Assembly: GCA_021734645.1 (NCBI GenBank)
Contig: JAIPIQ010000004.1
Span: 1 to 39,581, forward strand
Direction: 5' to 3'
Source: Fidelibacterota bacterium
GTDB taxonomy: Bacteria > Verrucomicrobiota > Kiritimatiellia > JAIPIQ01
DNA length: 39,581 bases
Under the pieces are notes generated by a model that made no database searches, had not been told where the DNA came from, and was given only the letters and a program-made list of their open reading frames with translations. The first letter of the stretch is position 1, and each line of letters opens with the position of its first letter. Made by a program: the position numbers and the translations under genes. Shown piece by piece: positions 14,700-23,367 of the stretch.

Positions 14700-17564
14700 A
14701 TGCAAACCGAGCAGAATGGACGGGACAAGCGGGATTGGAGCGTCGGGGGCCGCGCGTGGCGGCGGGCCGGGTGGGCGGCGCTGCTGCTGGCGGCGCTGGT
14801 CTGGGGGGCGGGCGGCGCGCGGGCGGCGGCCGAAGCGGCGGACGAGGAGCTGGTCACCTTTACGGTGGAGGGGTTGCCGGGGCCTACGGATATGTCGGTG
14901 CCGGGGATGGCCGAGCGGGCGGTGGTGCGCGCCTTTCTGCGGCGGTATCCCCAGTACCGGATCGAGCCGTTCCTGATGCCTGCGATCGGGCATTCGGCCA
15001 TGGATTCCGGGCCGTTGATGGGGATTGCGGCGGGCGTGCCGCCCAACGCGGTGCGCATGTACTTCCGCATGAGTTCCACGTATATCGAGCATGGTTTTCT
15101 GGAACCGCTGGAGGAATTGCTGGCGCGGGTGCAGAGTGACGACCCCGGCCTGCGCGAGGCGGATGAGGAGGGCCGTTGGCTGACTCAGCCCCCGCCCGCG
15201 GAGGTGGCCTACTGGCGGGACCAGATTCTGGCGCGCGTGCCGCGGCCCGTCTGGCCAGTCATCTACCGGGAGGCTGGCGCCGCCAAGCGGGGCCTGTCGT
15301 CGGGCAAGCATATCTGGGCCATGCCCACGCGGGTCACCGTCAAGGCGCTGGTGTACCGCAAGGATATTTTTCAGGAGGCGGGACTGGACCCGGAACGGCC
15401 GCCCCAGACCTGGGACGAGGTGCTGGCGTATGCCCGGGCCATCCGCGCCCGGACGAACCGGCACGGCATTTTCATCCCCGCCGGGGAACTGATCAGTTGG
15501 GGATTTTATGATTACCTGATCGCGGACGGGGGGCGCTTTGTCGAGCAGGTCGCACCCGGCCGCTGGCGGGCCGCCTTCCATTCCCCGGAGATCGCCGAAG
15601 CGATTTACTTCCTCTGCCGCCTGGCCAACGAATCCTATGAAGTTGACGGCCAGACCTATACGGGCGCCGCGTTGCTGACCGCCACCGTCGAGGGCCGGCA
15701 ACTATTCAAGCAAGGGCAAGTGGGGATGACGACCACCTCGCTGGATTTAGACCGCATGACCGACATCAACCCGGAGACCACCGGTTTGGCGCCCGCGCCC
15801 CGCTCCCCCAAGGGCAACCGGGGCAGCGAATTGAACGCCCTCATGTATGGCGTCTTCAGCCAGATCACGCCGGCCCAGCGCCTGGCCGTCATGCGTTACA
15901 TCTGGTTCATTACCGGCGAGGAAGCCCAGGCGCTGCGCACGGAAATCTTCGTCAACAACGGGTTCGGCCATTTCGTCAATCCAGACTTGCTCGAGCGCTT
16001 CGGCTATCACGACGTGCTGCGCCGGGTGCCCCCGGCCTGGCGGGAAACCATAACCGCGGCCATGGAAAGCGGCGTGCCCGAGCCGTACGGCCAGAATACC
16101 CAGTTCATCTACGAATCCGTGTCCGCCCCCATCAACTGGGCCCTGCGGCAACCGTTGCTGGCGCTGCCGAAAGCGGTCGCCCTTGAGCGTATTCGCGAAC
16201 AACTCGCCGAGGCGGCCTGGCGCGTGGACCGTTTCATGCTGGGGGAGCTGTCCGCCAGCGAGTGGCGGCGGCGGCGCTGGATCGGCGGCGCCACGCTGGC
16301 CGTCATCATGACGTTGTTCGCGCTGTGCCTGGTCTTCGTCTGGAAGGCGTTTTCGGCTCAGGAGCGCCTGCTGGGCGACCGCCCGCACCTATGGCGCTTC
16401 CGGGTGGCCTACTGCATGATCGCGCCGGCCCTGCTGGTCGTGGTCTTCTGGCAGTACCTGCCCAAGCTGCTGGGCATGCCCCTGGCGCTTTTCAACTACG
16501 AACTGGTCCTGCCCAGTACGTTCGTGGGCATAGACAACTTCGCCACCGTGCTCTACGACGCCCGCTTCTGGCGCTCCCTCTGGAACACATTCTATTATGC
16601 CGCCCTGGTGGTCGGCCTCGGCTTCTGGCCCCCGATCCTGGTCGCGGTCCTGCTCGATGAAGTCCCCACCGATTTCTTCAAGTACTTCTTCCGCACCATT
16701 TTCTACCTGCCCATGATCGTCAGTGGCGTGATCATGATCTTCCTCTGGCTGCAACTGTTCAATCCCGCGGAAACCGGTTATCTGAATCAGGCCCTGTTGT
16801 CCCTCAACCGCCTCGGCCCGGTGGGGGCCACCCTGGTGCGGCTGCTCGGGCTCGGCTTGTGGTTCAGCTTCATCGGGGTCTTGCTGGCGGTGGTCTTTCA
16901 CTTGCGCGAGCTGACCTGGCCGGTGCGCGGCGCCGTGCTGGTTTTCGCCCTGGCGCTGCTGGGGGCGACCCTCTGGCCGCTGGTCAAGGCCTGGCGGGGG
17001 CCGACGGCCCTGGTGATCGATGCCCTGCATCTCGAAGCGTCCCAGGTGCGCGGATTCAACGGCGTGCGCGGTCTGCTGGCCGGCCTGATCGGGCGGTTTG
17101 ATCTGAAGCCCCTGGGCTGGGTGCAGGATCCCGGCCTGGCCATGTTGTGCGTGGTGATTCCCGGCGTCTGGGCCACCTCCGGTCCCGGCTGCATCATCTA
17201 CCTGGCCGCGCTCAAAACCGTGCCCTCGGACCTGGTCGAGGCCGCCACCATGGACGGCGCCAGCCTCCTCCAGAAGGTCAGCTATATCACCCTGCCGCGC
17301 ATCAAGTTCCTGATCCTGATTCAGTTGGTGGGCGCGGTGGTCGGCGCCATGCAGGGCGGCACCAACTTCATCCTGGCCATGACCGGCGGCGGACCCGACG
17401 GAGCAACACGCATCCTGGGCATGGATATTTTCCAGCGTTCGTTCATGGAGCTGAATTACGGCATCGGGGCGGCCATGGCCTGGATTCTGGGGGCGCTGGT
17501 CATCGGGTTGACCTCGATCCAACTGCGCCGCGTATCCAAAACCGAATTCGCCAACAAACAATGA
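14700..17564 (+). CDS. Sugar-binding protein fused to a MalF-type ABC permease
   Basis: This 954-residue protein joins two parts normally made as separate proteins. A signal-anchor-like segment lies at residues 21-42 (WAALLLAALVWGAGGARA). A family 1 extracellular solute-binding domain fills about 43-520, with MPTRVTVKALVYRKDIFQEAGLDPERPPQTWDEVLAYARAI as its typical core. From about 525 six or more membrane segments form a MalF-like permease, starting WIGGATLAVIMTLFALCLVF. The ATPase-docking EAA loop is EAATMDGASLLQKVSYITLP near residue 847. A soluble insert of roughly 100 residues sits between membrane segments around 740-820. It would capture and import a sugar or oligosaccharide. No ATPase gene follows. 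ATG 14700 has AAGGAAGG upstream and a LacI-type operator before it. The second permease starts 33 bases after its stop. Confidence 0.9.
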   Translation: MQTEQNGRDKRDWSVGGRAWRRAGWAALLLAALVWGAGGARAAAEAADEELVTFTVEGLPGPTDMSVPGMAERAVVRAFLRRYPQYRIEPFLMPAIGHSAMDSGPLMGIAAGVPPNAVRMYFRMSSTYIEHGFLEPLEELLARVQSDDPGLREADEEGRWLTQPPPAEVAYWRDQILARVPRPVWPVIYREAGAAKRGLSSGKHIWAMPTRVTVKALVYRKDIFQEAGLDPERPPQTWDEVLAYARAIRARTNRHGIFIPAGELISWGFYDYLIADGGRFVEQVAPGRWRAAFHSPEIAEAIYFLCRLANESYEVDGQTYTGAALLTATVEGRQLFKQGQVGMTTTSLDLDRMTDINPETTGLAPAPRSPKGNRGSELNALMYGVFSQITPAQRLAVMRYIWFITGEEAQALRTEIFVNNGFGHFVNPDLLERFGYHDVLRRVPPAWRETITAAMESGVPEPYGQNTQFIYESVSAPINWALRQPLLALPKAVALERIREQLAEAAWRVDRFMLGELSASEWRRRRWIGGATLAVIMTLFALCLVFVWKAFSAQERLLGDRPHLWRFRVAYCMIAPALLVVVFWQYLPKLLGMPLALFNYELVLPSTFVGIDNFATVLYDARFWRSLWNTFYYAALVVGLGFWPPILVAVLLDEVPTDFFKYFFRTIFYLPMIVSGVIMIFLWLQLFNPAETGYLNQALLSLNRLGPVGATLVRLLGLGLWFSFIGVLLAVVFHLRELTWPVRGAVLVFALALLGATLWPLVKAWRGPTALVIDALHLEASQVRGFNGVRGLLAGLIGRFDLKPLGWVQDPGLAMLCVVIPGVWATSGPGCIIYLAALKTVPSDLVEAATMDGASLLQKVSYITLPRIKFLILIQLVGAVVGAMQGGTNFILAMTGGGPDGATRILGMDIFQRSFMELNYGIGAAMAWILGALVIGLTSIQLRRVSKTEFANKQ

Positions 17565-17596
17565 CCCGCCTTCCATAACCGGTAAGGAGCGACCTG

Positions 17597-19471
17597 ATGT
17601 CCATTTTAACCACGGTGGAAGCCCAGAGCCCCAAGGGGCGCCTTTTTCAGGCGGTGGTCTTCCTGCTGCTGATTGCGGGCGGCATTACGATGGTCTATCC
17701 CTTCGTCCTGATGGTCTCCGGCGCCCTGCGCAGTGAAATGGATGTTGCCAGTATGACGGCGGTCCCCGAGTATTTGCACGAAGACACCATGCTGGCCCGC
17801 AAGTTTCTGGAAGCCAAATACAATTTCAGCGTCGCGACCATGAACCGCGCGCGCCTGTCCCAGGGCTATGATTTTGCCCAGGTGGCCGTCCCTTTGCCCC
17901 CCGATCCGGCCCGCGTGGCCGCCCTGACCCGCTTCGTGGCCCAAGTCGAGATCCCGGACCACTGGTGGACGCTGGGCGGCACCCTGCTCTACCGCCAGGG
18001 ATCCACCCGGACCCTCCGGGAACTGCAGGCCCGCATCCGCGCACGCTACGATGATGATCTGGGCGCCCTGGCCGAGGATCTCGGCGCCCCCGTGCGCCAA
18101 TGGCGCCTCGTGCAGGTGATGCCCCCGGTCTGGACCGATGTGCGGCAGGCCTTCAGCAACAGTTCCCTGTTTCAAGAGTACTTTGCCCTGCTGCGCGAAA
18201 AGCCGCTGGCCTATCGGGCGTTCAGCACGCCCACCGGCAACTATCTCGAAAATATCATCTATCCCAACTACGGCCAATCCTCCGTGGACGCCTACAATGC
18301 GGCCCACCGCCGCGCTCTGACGTCCTTCGCCGACTTGCACCTCCCCCGCACCCTCCCCCCGCCCGACCAACCGCGCGCCCGCCAGGAATGGATTGATCAT
18401 GCCCGCACCATGCTCCATCCCGCCTTCATCCGCGTCGCGCAGCCCGCCCCCGTATTCCAAGACTTCCTGCGGGCGCGCCACCCCACCATCGCCGCGCTGA
18501 ACGAGCGCTGGCAGACCGCCTACACCGATTTCACGGAAATCGAAATGCCGGGCGAAAAAGAATGGCTGGCCGGCGGCCGCCGCCGGGACTACGACGCCTT
18601 TCTGGCCACCCGCCCGCCCGAAGAATTGTACCTCGTGGGGCCGGAGTACGCCTGGCAGGACTGGCTGCAAGCCGCGTATGGCTCCCTGACCGCCCTCAAC
18701 GCGGATTTCGGGACGGCGTACACCGACTGGGCGGAATGCCCGTTGCCGATTGACCATGCCGAGGCCGCGTTCGTCCTGGCCAACCGGGGCGTCCTGCGCC
18801 GCGAACTGGCCGCCAACAATTTCGTCAATGTGCTGGTCGCCGTCCTCCTGGAGGGCCGCCCCTTCATGAATACCGTCATTTATGTCGTGCTGGCCCTGAT
18901 TCTGGCCCTGACCCTGCAACCCCTGGCGGCCTATGCCCTCTCGCGCTTCTCCCCGCCCCATACCTGGCACATCATCCTGCTGTTCATGGCCGTCATGTCG
19001 TTCCCCCCCATGGTGGGCATGATCCCCCAGTTCCTGATCCTGCGCAAACTGAACCTCATGAACACCTTCGTGGCGTTGCTCCTGCCCGTGATCGTCAACG
19101 GCTACCTGATCTTCCTCCTCAAGGGCTTCTTCGATTCCCTGCCCAAACACCTCTACGACGCCGCCATGATTGACGGCGCCTCGGAACTGCGCATCTTCTG
19201 GGAAATCACCATGTCCATGAGCAAACCCATCCTGGCCGTGGCCGCCCTGCGCGTCTTCAACAACGTCTGGATGTCCTTCATGTATCCCCTGCTGGTGGCG
19301 CCGGACGAAAAAATGCAGATCCTGGCCGTCTGGCTCTACCAGTACCAGCGCCTGGCCGGCACCCCCATGGTCTTCGCCTCGATCCTGATCACCAGCATCC
19401 CCACCCTCGTGATCTTCATGTTCGCCCAACGCATCATCATGCGCGGCATCGCCGTGCCCGTGGAAAAATAG
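17597..19471 (+). CDS. MalG-type ABC permease with a very large periplasmic insert
   Basis: The 624-residue protein is about twice the usual MalG length. Membrane segment 1 is at residues 17-40 (FQAVVFLLLIAGGITMVYPFVLMVSGAL). The next starts only at about 424 (TVIYVVLALILALTLQPLAAYAL). Four or five membrane segments and the EAA loop (DAAMIDGASELRIFWEI near 521) complete the permease. Residues 50-415 form a soluble insert facing outward. It holds up to four imperfect copies of a motif like Y..L..LN..W.TAYTDF.EI.MP, at about 150-178, 222-252, 290-318 and 355-383. Similar short motifs occur in GH42-type glycosidases, from memory. The insert may contact the fused binding domain of the partner permease or the substrate. 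AAGGAG lies 7 bases before the ATG. The gene is in the same operon as the upstream fusion. Confidence 0.9.
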   Translation: MSILTTVEAQSPKGRLFQAVVFLLLIAGGITMVYPFVLMVSGALRSEMDVASMTAVPEYLHEDTMLARKFLEAKYNFSVATMNRARLSQGYDFAQVAVPLPPDPARVAALTRFVAQVEIPDHWWTLGGTLLYRQGSTRTLRELQARIRARYDDDLGALAEDLGAPVRQWRLVQVMPPVWTDVRQAFSNSSLFQEYFALLREKPLAYRAFSTPTGNYLENIIYPNYGQSSVDAYNAAHRRALTSFADLHLPRTLPPPDQPRARQEWIDHARTMLHPAFIRVAQPAPVFQDFLRARHPTIAALNERWQTAYTDFTEIEMPGEKEWLAGGRRRDYDAFLATRPPEELYLVGPEYAWQDWLQAAYGSLTALNADFGTAYTDWAECPLPIDHAEAAFVLANRGVLRRELAANNFVNVLVAVLLEGRPFMNTVIYVVLALILALTLQPLAAYALSRFSPPHTWHIILLFMAVMSFPPMVGMIPQFLILRKLNLMNTFVALLLPVIVNGYLIFLLKGFFDSLPKHLYDAAMIDGASELRIFWEITMSMSKPILAVAALRVFNNVWMSFMYPLLVAPDEKMQILAVWLYQYQRLAGTPMVFASILITSIPTLVIFMFAQRIIMRGIAVPVEK

Positions 19472-19480
19472 GCGCCAGCC

Positions 19481-19498
19481 ATCAAGCATCCGCTTGAT
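19481..19498 (+). terminator. Hairpin after the second permease gene
   Basis: ATCAAGC-ATCC-GCTTGAT is a perfect 7-bp stem with a 4-base loop, 10 bases after the permease stop. There is no T tract, so it may stabilise the 3' end rather than terminate. Confidence 0.35.
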
Positions 19499-19529
19499 TC
19501 CGCAACTCATCTATGGCACACAAACAACG

Positions 19530-19550
19530 GTTATCCGCGGCGGCGATAAC
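19530..19550. promoter_or_regulatory. Operator-like dyad upstream of the lacI-type gene
   Basis: A 21-bp dyad has outer arms GTTATC and GATAAC, with a partly symmetric GC-rich centre. It ends about 30 bases before the regulator start. It suggests autoregulation, but its sequence differs from the operator at 14661. Confidence 0.4.
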
Positions 19551-19579
19551 GCCTGAAACCGAACTGCGAGGGAAATGCA

Positions 19580-20599
19580 ATGGCCGGCAAGAAGCCCAGT
19601 GATGAATTGAATTTACGCCTGTTGGCCCGCACCCTGGGCGTGAACGTTTCCACCGTGTCCCGCGCCTTGGCCGGCAAACCGGGCGTCAGTCCCGCCCGGG
19701 CGCGGCAGGTCACGGAACTGGCCGCCTCCCTGGGGTACCGGCCCCGGCCCTACCGGGAAAAGTATGCCAACTGCATTGGCCTGATTGTCCCGGTCCACCA
19801 CCAATTGGTGGAAGATTACCTGATGAAGCTGATTACGCTGACGATCATCGAGGCGGACCGCCACGGCAAGCATGTGCACCTGGACTTCCTCCGCTACGAC
19901 GCCCGGCCGGCCCGCCTGCCGGCCGTCGTGCGCGAGAATCGCGTGGACGGCGTATGCCTGGCCGGCTCTTTCCCGGCCCGCTTCCATGCCGCCATGCGGC
20001 AGCATTGCCAGGCCGTGGTCTCCCTGAGCGAGACGATCGAACGCACAGGCAACGACAGCGTCCTCGCGTCCTCGCGCGAGGCCACCCGCGAGCTGGTCCG
20101 CGGACTGGCGGCCATGGGCCATCGCCGGATCGGCCTCGTGCTGACCGACCCGGCCTTCCCCTCCATGCGCCACAGGAAAGAGGCCTATCTCGCGGAATGC
20201 CACGCCGGCGGTCTCCCCCTCCACAAGGCCTGGTTGGTCGAGGGCGTTTCGGCGGCGCAGCAGGGCGGACAGGAAGCCGTCCGCCGTTACCTGCACGCGC
20301 GGCAACTGCCCACCGCCATTATCTTCGGTAACGACCAGATGGCCATGGGCGGAGCGTTCGAGCTGGCGCGCAGCGGCTACCGGATTCCCGAGGACGTCAG
20401 CATTGCCGGTTACAACAATACCGAGGCCATGCAGGAATTGTCGCCCGCCCTCACCAGCATCGACAACCAGGCCGAGGAAATTGTCCGCCAGGGTATGGAC
20501 CTGCTGATGGACCGCATCGCCCACCCGGGCGGACCGCCCCGCCAGATCGTCCTGCAGAACCAGGTCCACTGGCGCGCCAGCACCGCCCCCCTTGTTTGA
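19580..20599 (+). CDS. LacI-family transcriptional regulator
   Basis: The 339-residue product has the N-terminal helix-turn-helix and hinge helix (NLRLLARTLGVNVSTVSRAL followed by YRPRP). A periplasmic-binding-protein-like effector domain follows (IGLIVPVHH, GVCLAGSF, HRRIGLVLTDP, AIIFGNDQMAMGGAFELARSGYRIPEDVSIAGYNN). LacI-type proteins bind palindromic operators and let go, or bind, when a sugar or sugar phosphate is present. GAGGG lies 7 bases before the ATG. It sits between the ABC importer and the aminotransferase-oxidoreductase genes. Palindromes before both of those units make it their likely local regulator. Confidence 0.93.
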   Translation: MAGKKPSDELNLRLLARTLGVNVSTVSRALAGKPGVSPARARQVTELAASLGYRPRPYREKYANCIGLIVPVHHQLVEDYLMKLITLTIIEADRHGKHVHLDFLRYDARPARLPAVVRENRVDGVCLAGSFPARFHAAMRQHCQAVVSLSETIERTGNDSVLASSREATRELVRGLAAMGHRRIGLVLTDPAFPSMRHRKEAYLAECHAGGLPLHKAWLVEGVSAAQQGGQEAVRRYLHARQLPTAIIFGNDQMAMGGAFELARSGYRIPEDVSIAGYNNTEAMQELSPALTSIDNQAEEIVRQGMDLLMDRIAHPGGPPRQIVLQNQVHWRASTAPLV

Positions 20600-20632
20600 G
20601 CGCCCAGGTGTCAGCAGGATAAACTTTACCGC

Positions 20633-20661
20633 TTGACACGGCGTGGCGTCCAATGTTAGAT
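20633..20661 (+). promoter_or_regulatory. Promoter of the aminotransferase gene
   Basis: A perfect TTGACA (20633-20638) and TTAGAT (20656-20661) with a 17-base spacer. The -10 lies inside the left arm of the inverted repeat at 20654-20678. Confidence 0.55.
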
Positions 20662-20678
20662 CCGCACACACTCTAACA
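20654..20678. promoter_or_regulatory. Inverted repeat overlapping the aminotransferase promoter
   Basis: TGTTAGA at 20654-20660 and TCTAACA at 20672-20678 are perfect 7-bp arms with an 11-base gap. The left arm covers the -10 box, so a bound regulator should block transcription. The wide gap fits regulators that contact two neighbouring major grooves. Confidence 0.45.
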
Positions 20679-20703
20679 AATATCAACATAAGGAGTCAGA
20701 GCG

Positions 20704-22080
20704 ATGGCCAGACCAAGTGGACCGGATTATTGGGCGCATGTGGATTTGAACCGCTATCCGCAGATGGTGACGGAGGCCCCGGGGCCGGAATCAAAAAAAA
20801 TGCACGCGCGCTGCACGAAGTATTTCAAGGGGCTGAGCGGCCAGGTGAAGCTGTTCCCGGTGGCCTTCGAATCCGGCCACGGCTGCATATTGCGCGACGT
20901 GGACGGCAATGCCTACATTGATTTTTCATCGGGCATCTATGTCACCACGCTGGGGCATTGCCATCCGAAGGTGACCGAGGCCGTCCAACAGGCCGCCGGG
21001 CAACTGATGAACGCCCACGACTTCACCACGCCCATCAAAACCCGGCTGGTGGAAAAGCTGGCCGAGATTCTGCCGGGCGATCTGAACGGGTTTCAGTTCT
21101 ACGACTCGGGCACGACGGCGGTCGAGGCGGGCCAGCGGGTGCTGCGCGCGGCCACCAAGCAGCACGAGATGATCTCCTGTTTCTATGATTACCACGGCAA
21201 GACCTACGGCGGCGTCTCCCTGGGCCACATCCGCTCGACCGTGTACGGGCCGGCCCGCATGCCCGGCGCCCACATGGTGCCCCGCCCCGATGTCTACCGG
21301 CCGATCTGGAAAAAGCCCGACGGCACGATTGACACGGACCAGTACATCGCTTTTTACGAGGAATACCTCGACAAGGGCACCTGCGGCCAGGTGGCCGGCT
21401 TCGTGCTCGAGCCCATCCAGGGCTGGGGCGGTTCGGTCATGCCCCCCGATGATTTCTTCCCGAAGCTGCGGGCCTTGTGCGACAAACACAAGCTCCTGCT
21501 CATGATTGACGAAGTGCTGACCAGCATGGCCCGCACGGGCAAGTACCTGTGCATGGAGCACTGGAACGTCGTGCCGGATATTGTCACCATCGGCAAGGGC
21601 TTCGGCAACGGCTTCCCGGTGACCTGCGTGGCCGTGCGCGAACCCTACAAGGAGAGCTTCGAGTCCATCTCCGCCTCGAGTTCCTACGGCGGCAATCCCA
21701 TGGCCTGCGCGGCGGCGCTGGCCAGCATCGAAGCCATCGAGGCGGAGCAACTCAACGAGCGCTCCGCTTGGCTGGGCGAGGTGGCCAACAAGCGGATGCA
21801 GCGAATGCTCACCGAGCACAAGATCGTGGGCGATGTGCGCGCCAAGGGCTGCCTGATGGGCATCGAGCTGGTCAAGGACAAAGCCACCAAGGAGCCTTTC
21901 GACAAGGCGGGCGCCCTGGTTTATCAAAAAGCCTTTGCCAAGGGCCTGGCCTGGATTCCGGCCGGACACATCCTGCGCATGAGCCCCCCCGTGGTCATGG
22001 AGGAGGACGTCCTGCTTAAAGGCCTCGAAATCATTGACGAAGCCATCGGCGAAACCGCCCGTGAGCTCGGCTACGCCTGA
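20704..22080 (+). CDS. Class III aminotransferase
   Basis: The 458-residue PLP enzyme shows the class III pattern. GCILRDVDGNAYIDFSSGIYVTTLGHCHP comes at about 60-88. YDSGTTAVEAGQRVLRAAT binds the PLP phosphate. LLMIDEVLTSMARTG near 263-277 has the Asp that contacts the pyridine nitrogen. IVTIGKGFGNGFP has the Schiff-base Lys near 300. The closest named relatives by eye are 4-aminobutyrate and ornithine-type aminotransferases. The N-terminal 50 residues (YWAHVDLNRYPQMVTEAPGPESKKM) are unlike those of standard GabT. The context (sugar importer, LacI, Gfo/Idh oxidoreductase) suggests a substrate from an amino sugar, aminocyclitol or related compound. That is inference. AAGGAG precedes the ATG. 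Confidence 0.9.
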   Translation: MARPSGPDYWAHVDLNRYPQMVTEAPGPESKKMHARCTKYFKGLSGQVKLFPVAFESGHGCILRDVDGNAYIDFSSGIYVTTLGHCHPKVTEAVQQAAGQLMNAHDFTTPIKTRLVEKLAEILPGDLNGFQFYDSGTTAVEAGQRVLRAATKQHEMISCFYDYHGKTYGGVSLGHIRSTVYGPARMPGAHMVPRPDVYRPIWKKPDGTIDTDQYIAFYEEYLDKGTCGQVAGFVLEPIQGWGGSVMPPDDFFPKLRALCDKHKLLLMIDEVLTSMARTGKYLCMEHWNVVPDIVTIGKGFGNGFPVTCVAVREPYKESFESISASSSYGGNPMACAAALASIEAIEAEQLNERSAWLGEVANKRMQRMLTEHKIVGDVRAKGCLMGIELVKDKATKEPFDKAGALVYQKAFAKGLAWIPAGHILRMSPPVVMEEDVLLKGLEIIDEAIGETARELGYA

Positions 22081-22139
22081 TGCGCGCCGGACGGCCGCGA
22101 CCGGCCCCTTGACAACCTGAACTGAATCCTGGGAGAACT

Positions 22140-23303
22140 ATGAAGACATACCGTTTTGGCATTATTGGCGCGGGCCTGATGGGCCGTGAATTCGCCAGCG
22201 CGGCCGCGCGTTGGTGCCACCTGACCGACCTGGACGCCCGCCCCGAGCTGGTGGCCGTCTGCGACATGAACCCCGCCCTGTTTCCCTGGTACACCGGCCA
22301 CTTCCCCTCCGTCCGGCAAACCACCACCGCGTACCAGGAACTGCTGGCCAACCCGGCAGTCGAGGCCGTCTACGTCGCCGTCCCCCATAACCTGCATCAA
22401 CAGGTCTACTGCGATGTCCTGGCCGCCGACAAACACCTCATGGGCGAAAAACCCTTCGGAATTGACCTGCCCGCCTGCGAGGCGATCATCGCCGCCACGC
22501 GGCAACGGCCGGATCAGCTCGTGCGCTGCTCCTCGGAATCGCCGTTCTTTCCGGCGCTGCAGCAGCTCTGCGGGTATATCGAGCAGGGCGCCTTCGGCCG
22601 CCTGATCGAAGTCAACACGGGCTTTCTGCATTCCAGCGACCTCGATCAGGACAAACCCATCAACTGGAAGCGCCGCATTGAGTTCAATGGCGAATACGGG
22701 GTCATGGGCGACCTGGGCATGCATGCCTGCCATGTGGTCTTCCGCGCGGGCTGGCAACCCCGCAACGTGCGCGCCCTCCTCAGCGATATCGTGAAGGAAC
22801 GACCCGATGGCCAGGGCGGCCGCGCGCCCTGCAAGACCTGGGACAACGCGACCCTCCTGTGTGAAACCCTGGATCCCCGGACGAGCGAGCCCTTCCCCTG
22901 GACCCTGAAACTCCAGCGCATCGCCCCCGGCCAGAAGAACAACTGGTACGTCGAGGTGTTGGGCACGCAGCTTTCCGCGCGCTGGTCGAGCGTCCAGGCC
23001 GATGTCCTGGAAGTCATGGAATACCACCCGGGCGTCCCCCAGGCATGGCAACAGATCCAAACCGGCTACGATACCGCGTTCAAAACCATCACCGGCGGCA
23101 TCTTCCAGTTCGGCTTCACCGACTCGATCCAGCAGATGTGGGCCGCCTATCTCCACGAACTGGCCCACGGCCAGCCGAAGAAACCGTTCGCGGGCTGCGT
23201 GACGCCGGACGAAGCCCTCCTGAGCCATCAGCTCTTCACGGCCGCCCTCGAATCCCAACGCCGCGCCGCCACCGTCGCCCTGGCCACCGACATTGCGTCT
23301 TGA
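22140..23303 (+). CDS. Gfo/Idh/MocA-family NAD(P)-dependent oxidoreductase
   Basis: The 387-residue product begins with a Rossmann fold (FGIIGAGLMGREF, residues 6-18). It has VAVPHNLHQQ near 80 and the family motif GEKPFGIDLPACEAI near 102-116, including the conserved EKP. The C-terminal alpha/beta domain carries GVMGDLGMHACHVVF near 185-199, where the His is the likely catalytic residue. These enzymes oxidise or reduce sugars, inositols and their phosphates or nucleotides. It follows the aminotransferase by 59 bases with GGGAG as ribosome site and is probably co-transcribed with it. The specific substrate is unknown. Confidence 0.9.
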   Translation: MKTYRFGIIGAGLMGREFASAAARWCHLTDLDARPELVAVCDMNPALFPWYTGHFPSVRQTTTAYQELLANPAVEAVYVAVPHNLHQQVYCDVLAADKHLMGEKPFGIDLPACEAIIAATRQRPDQLVRCSSESPFFPALQQLCGYIEQGAFGRLIEVNTGFLHSSDLDQDKPINWKRRIEFNGEYGVMGDLGMHACHVVFRAGWQPRNVRALLSDIVKERPDGQGGRAPCKTWDNATLLCETLDPRTSEPFPWTLKLQRIAPGQKNNWYVEVLGTQLSARWSSVQADVLEVMEYHPGVPQAWQQIQTGYDTAFKTITGGIFQFGFTDSIQQMWAAYLHELAHGQPKKPFAGCVTPDEALLSHQLFTAALESQRRAATVALATDIAS

Positions 23304-23327
23304 CGCCACCGCTGCGCCCTTTATGCT
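23300..23327 (+). promoter_or_regulatory. Possible internal promoter before the nucleotidyltransferase gene
   Basis: TTGACG (23300-23305) and TATGCT (23322-23327) with 16 bases between. It overlaps the oxidoreductase stop codon. It would give the following genes an independent start. Confidence 0.4.
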
Positions 23328-23367
23328 GGCCAGCGAGGTGTGAGTCAGCACCAGGGAGACGCGGATT

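Noticed and set aside
16389-19510. Long minus-strand frames opposite the two permeases
   Set aside because: His, Gly and Asp-rich nonsense compositions with no membrane segments, against EAA loops and helices on the plus strand.
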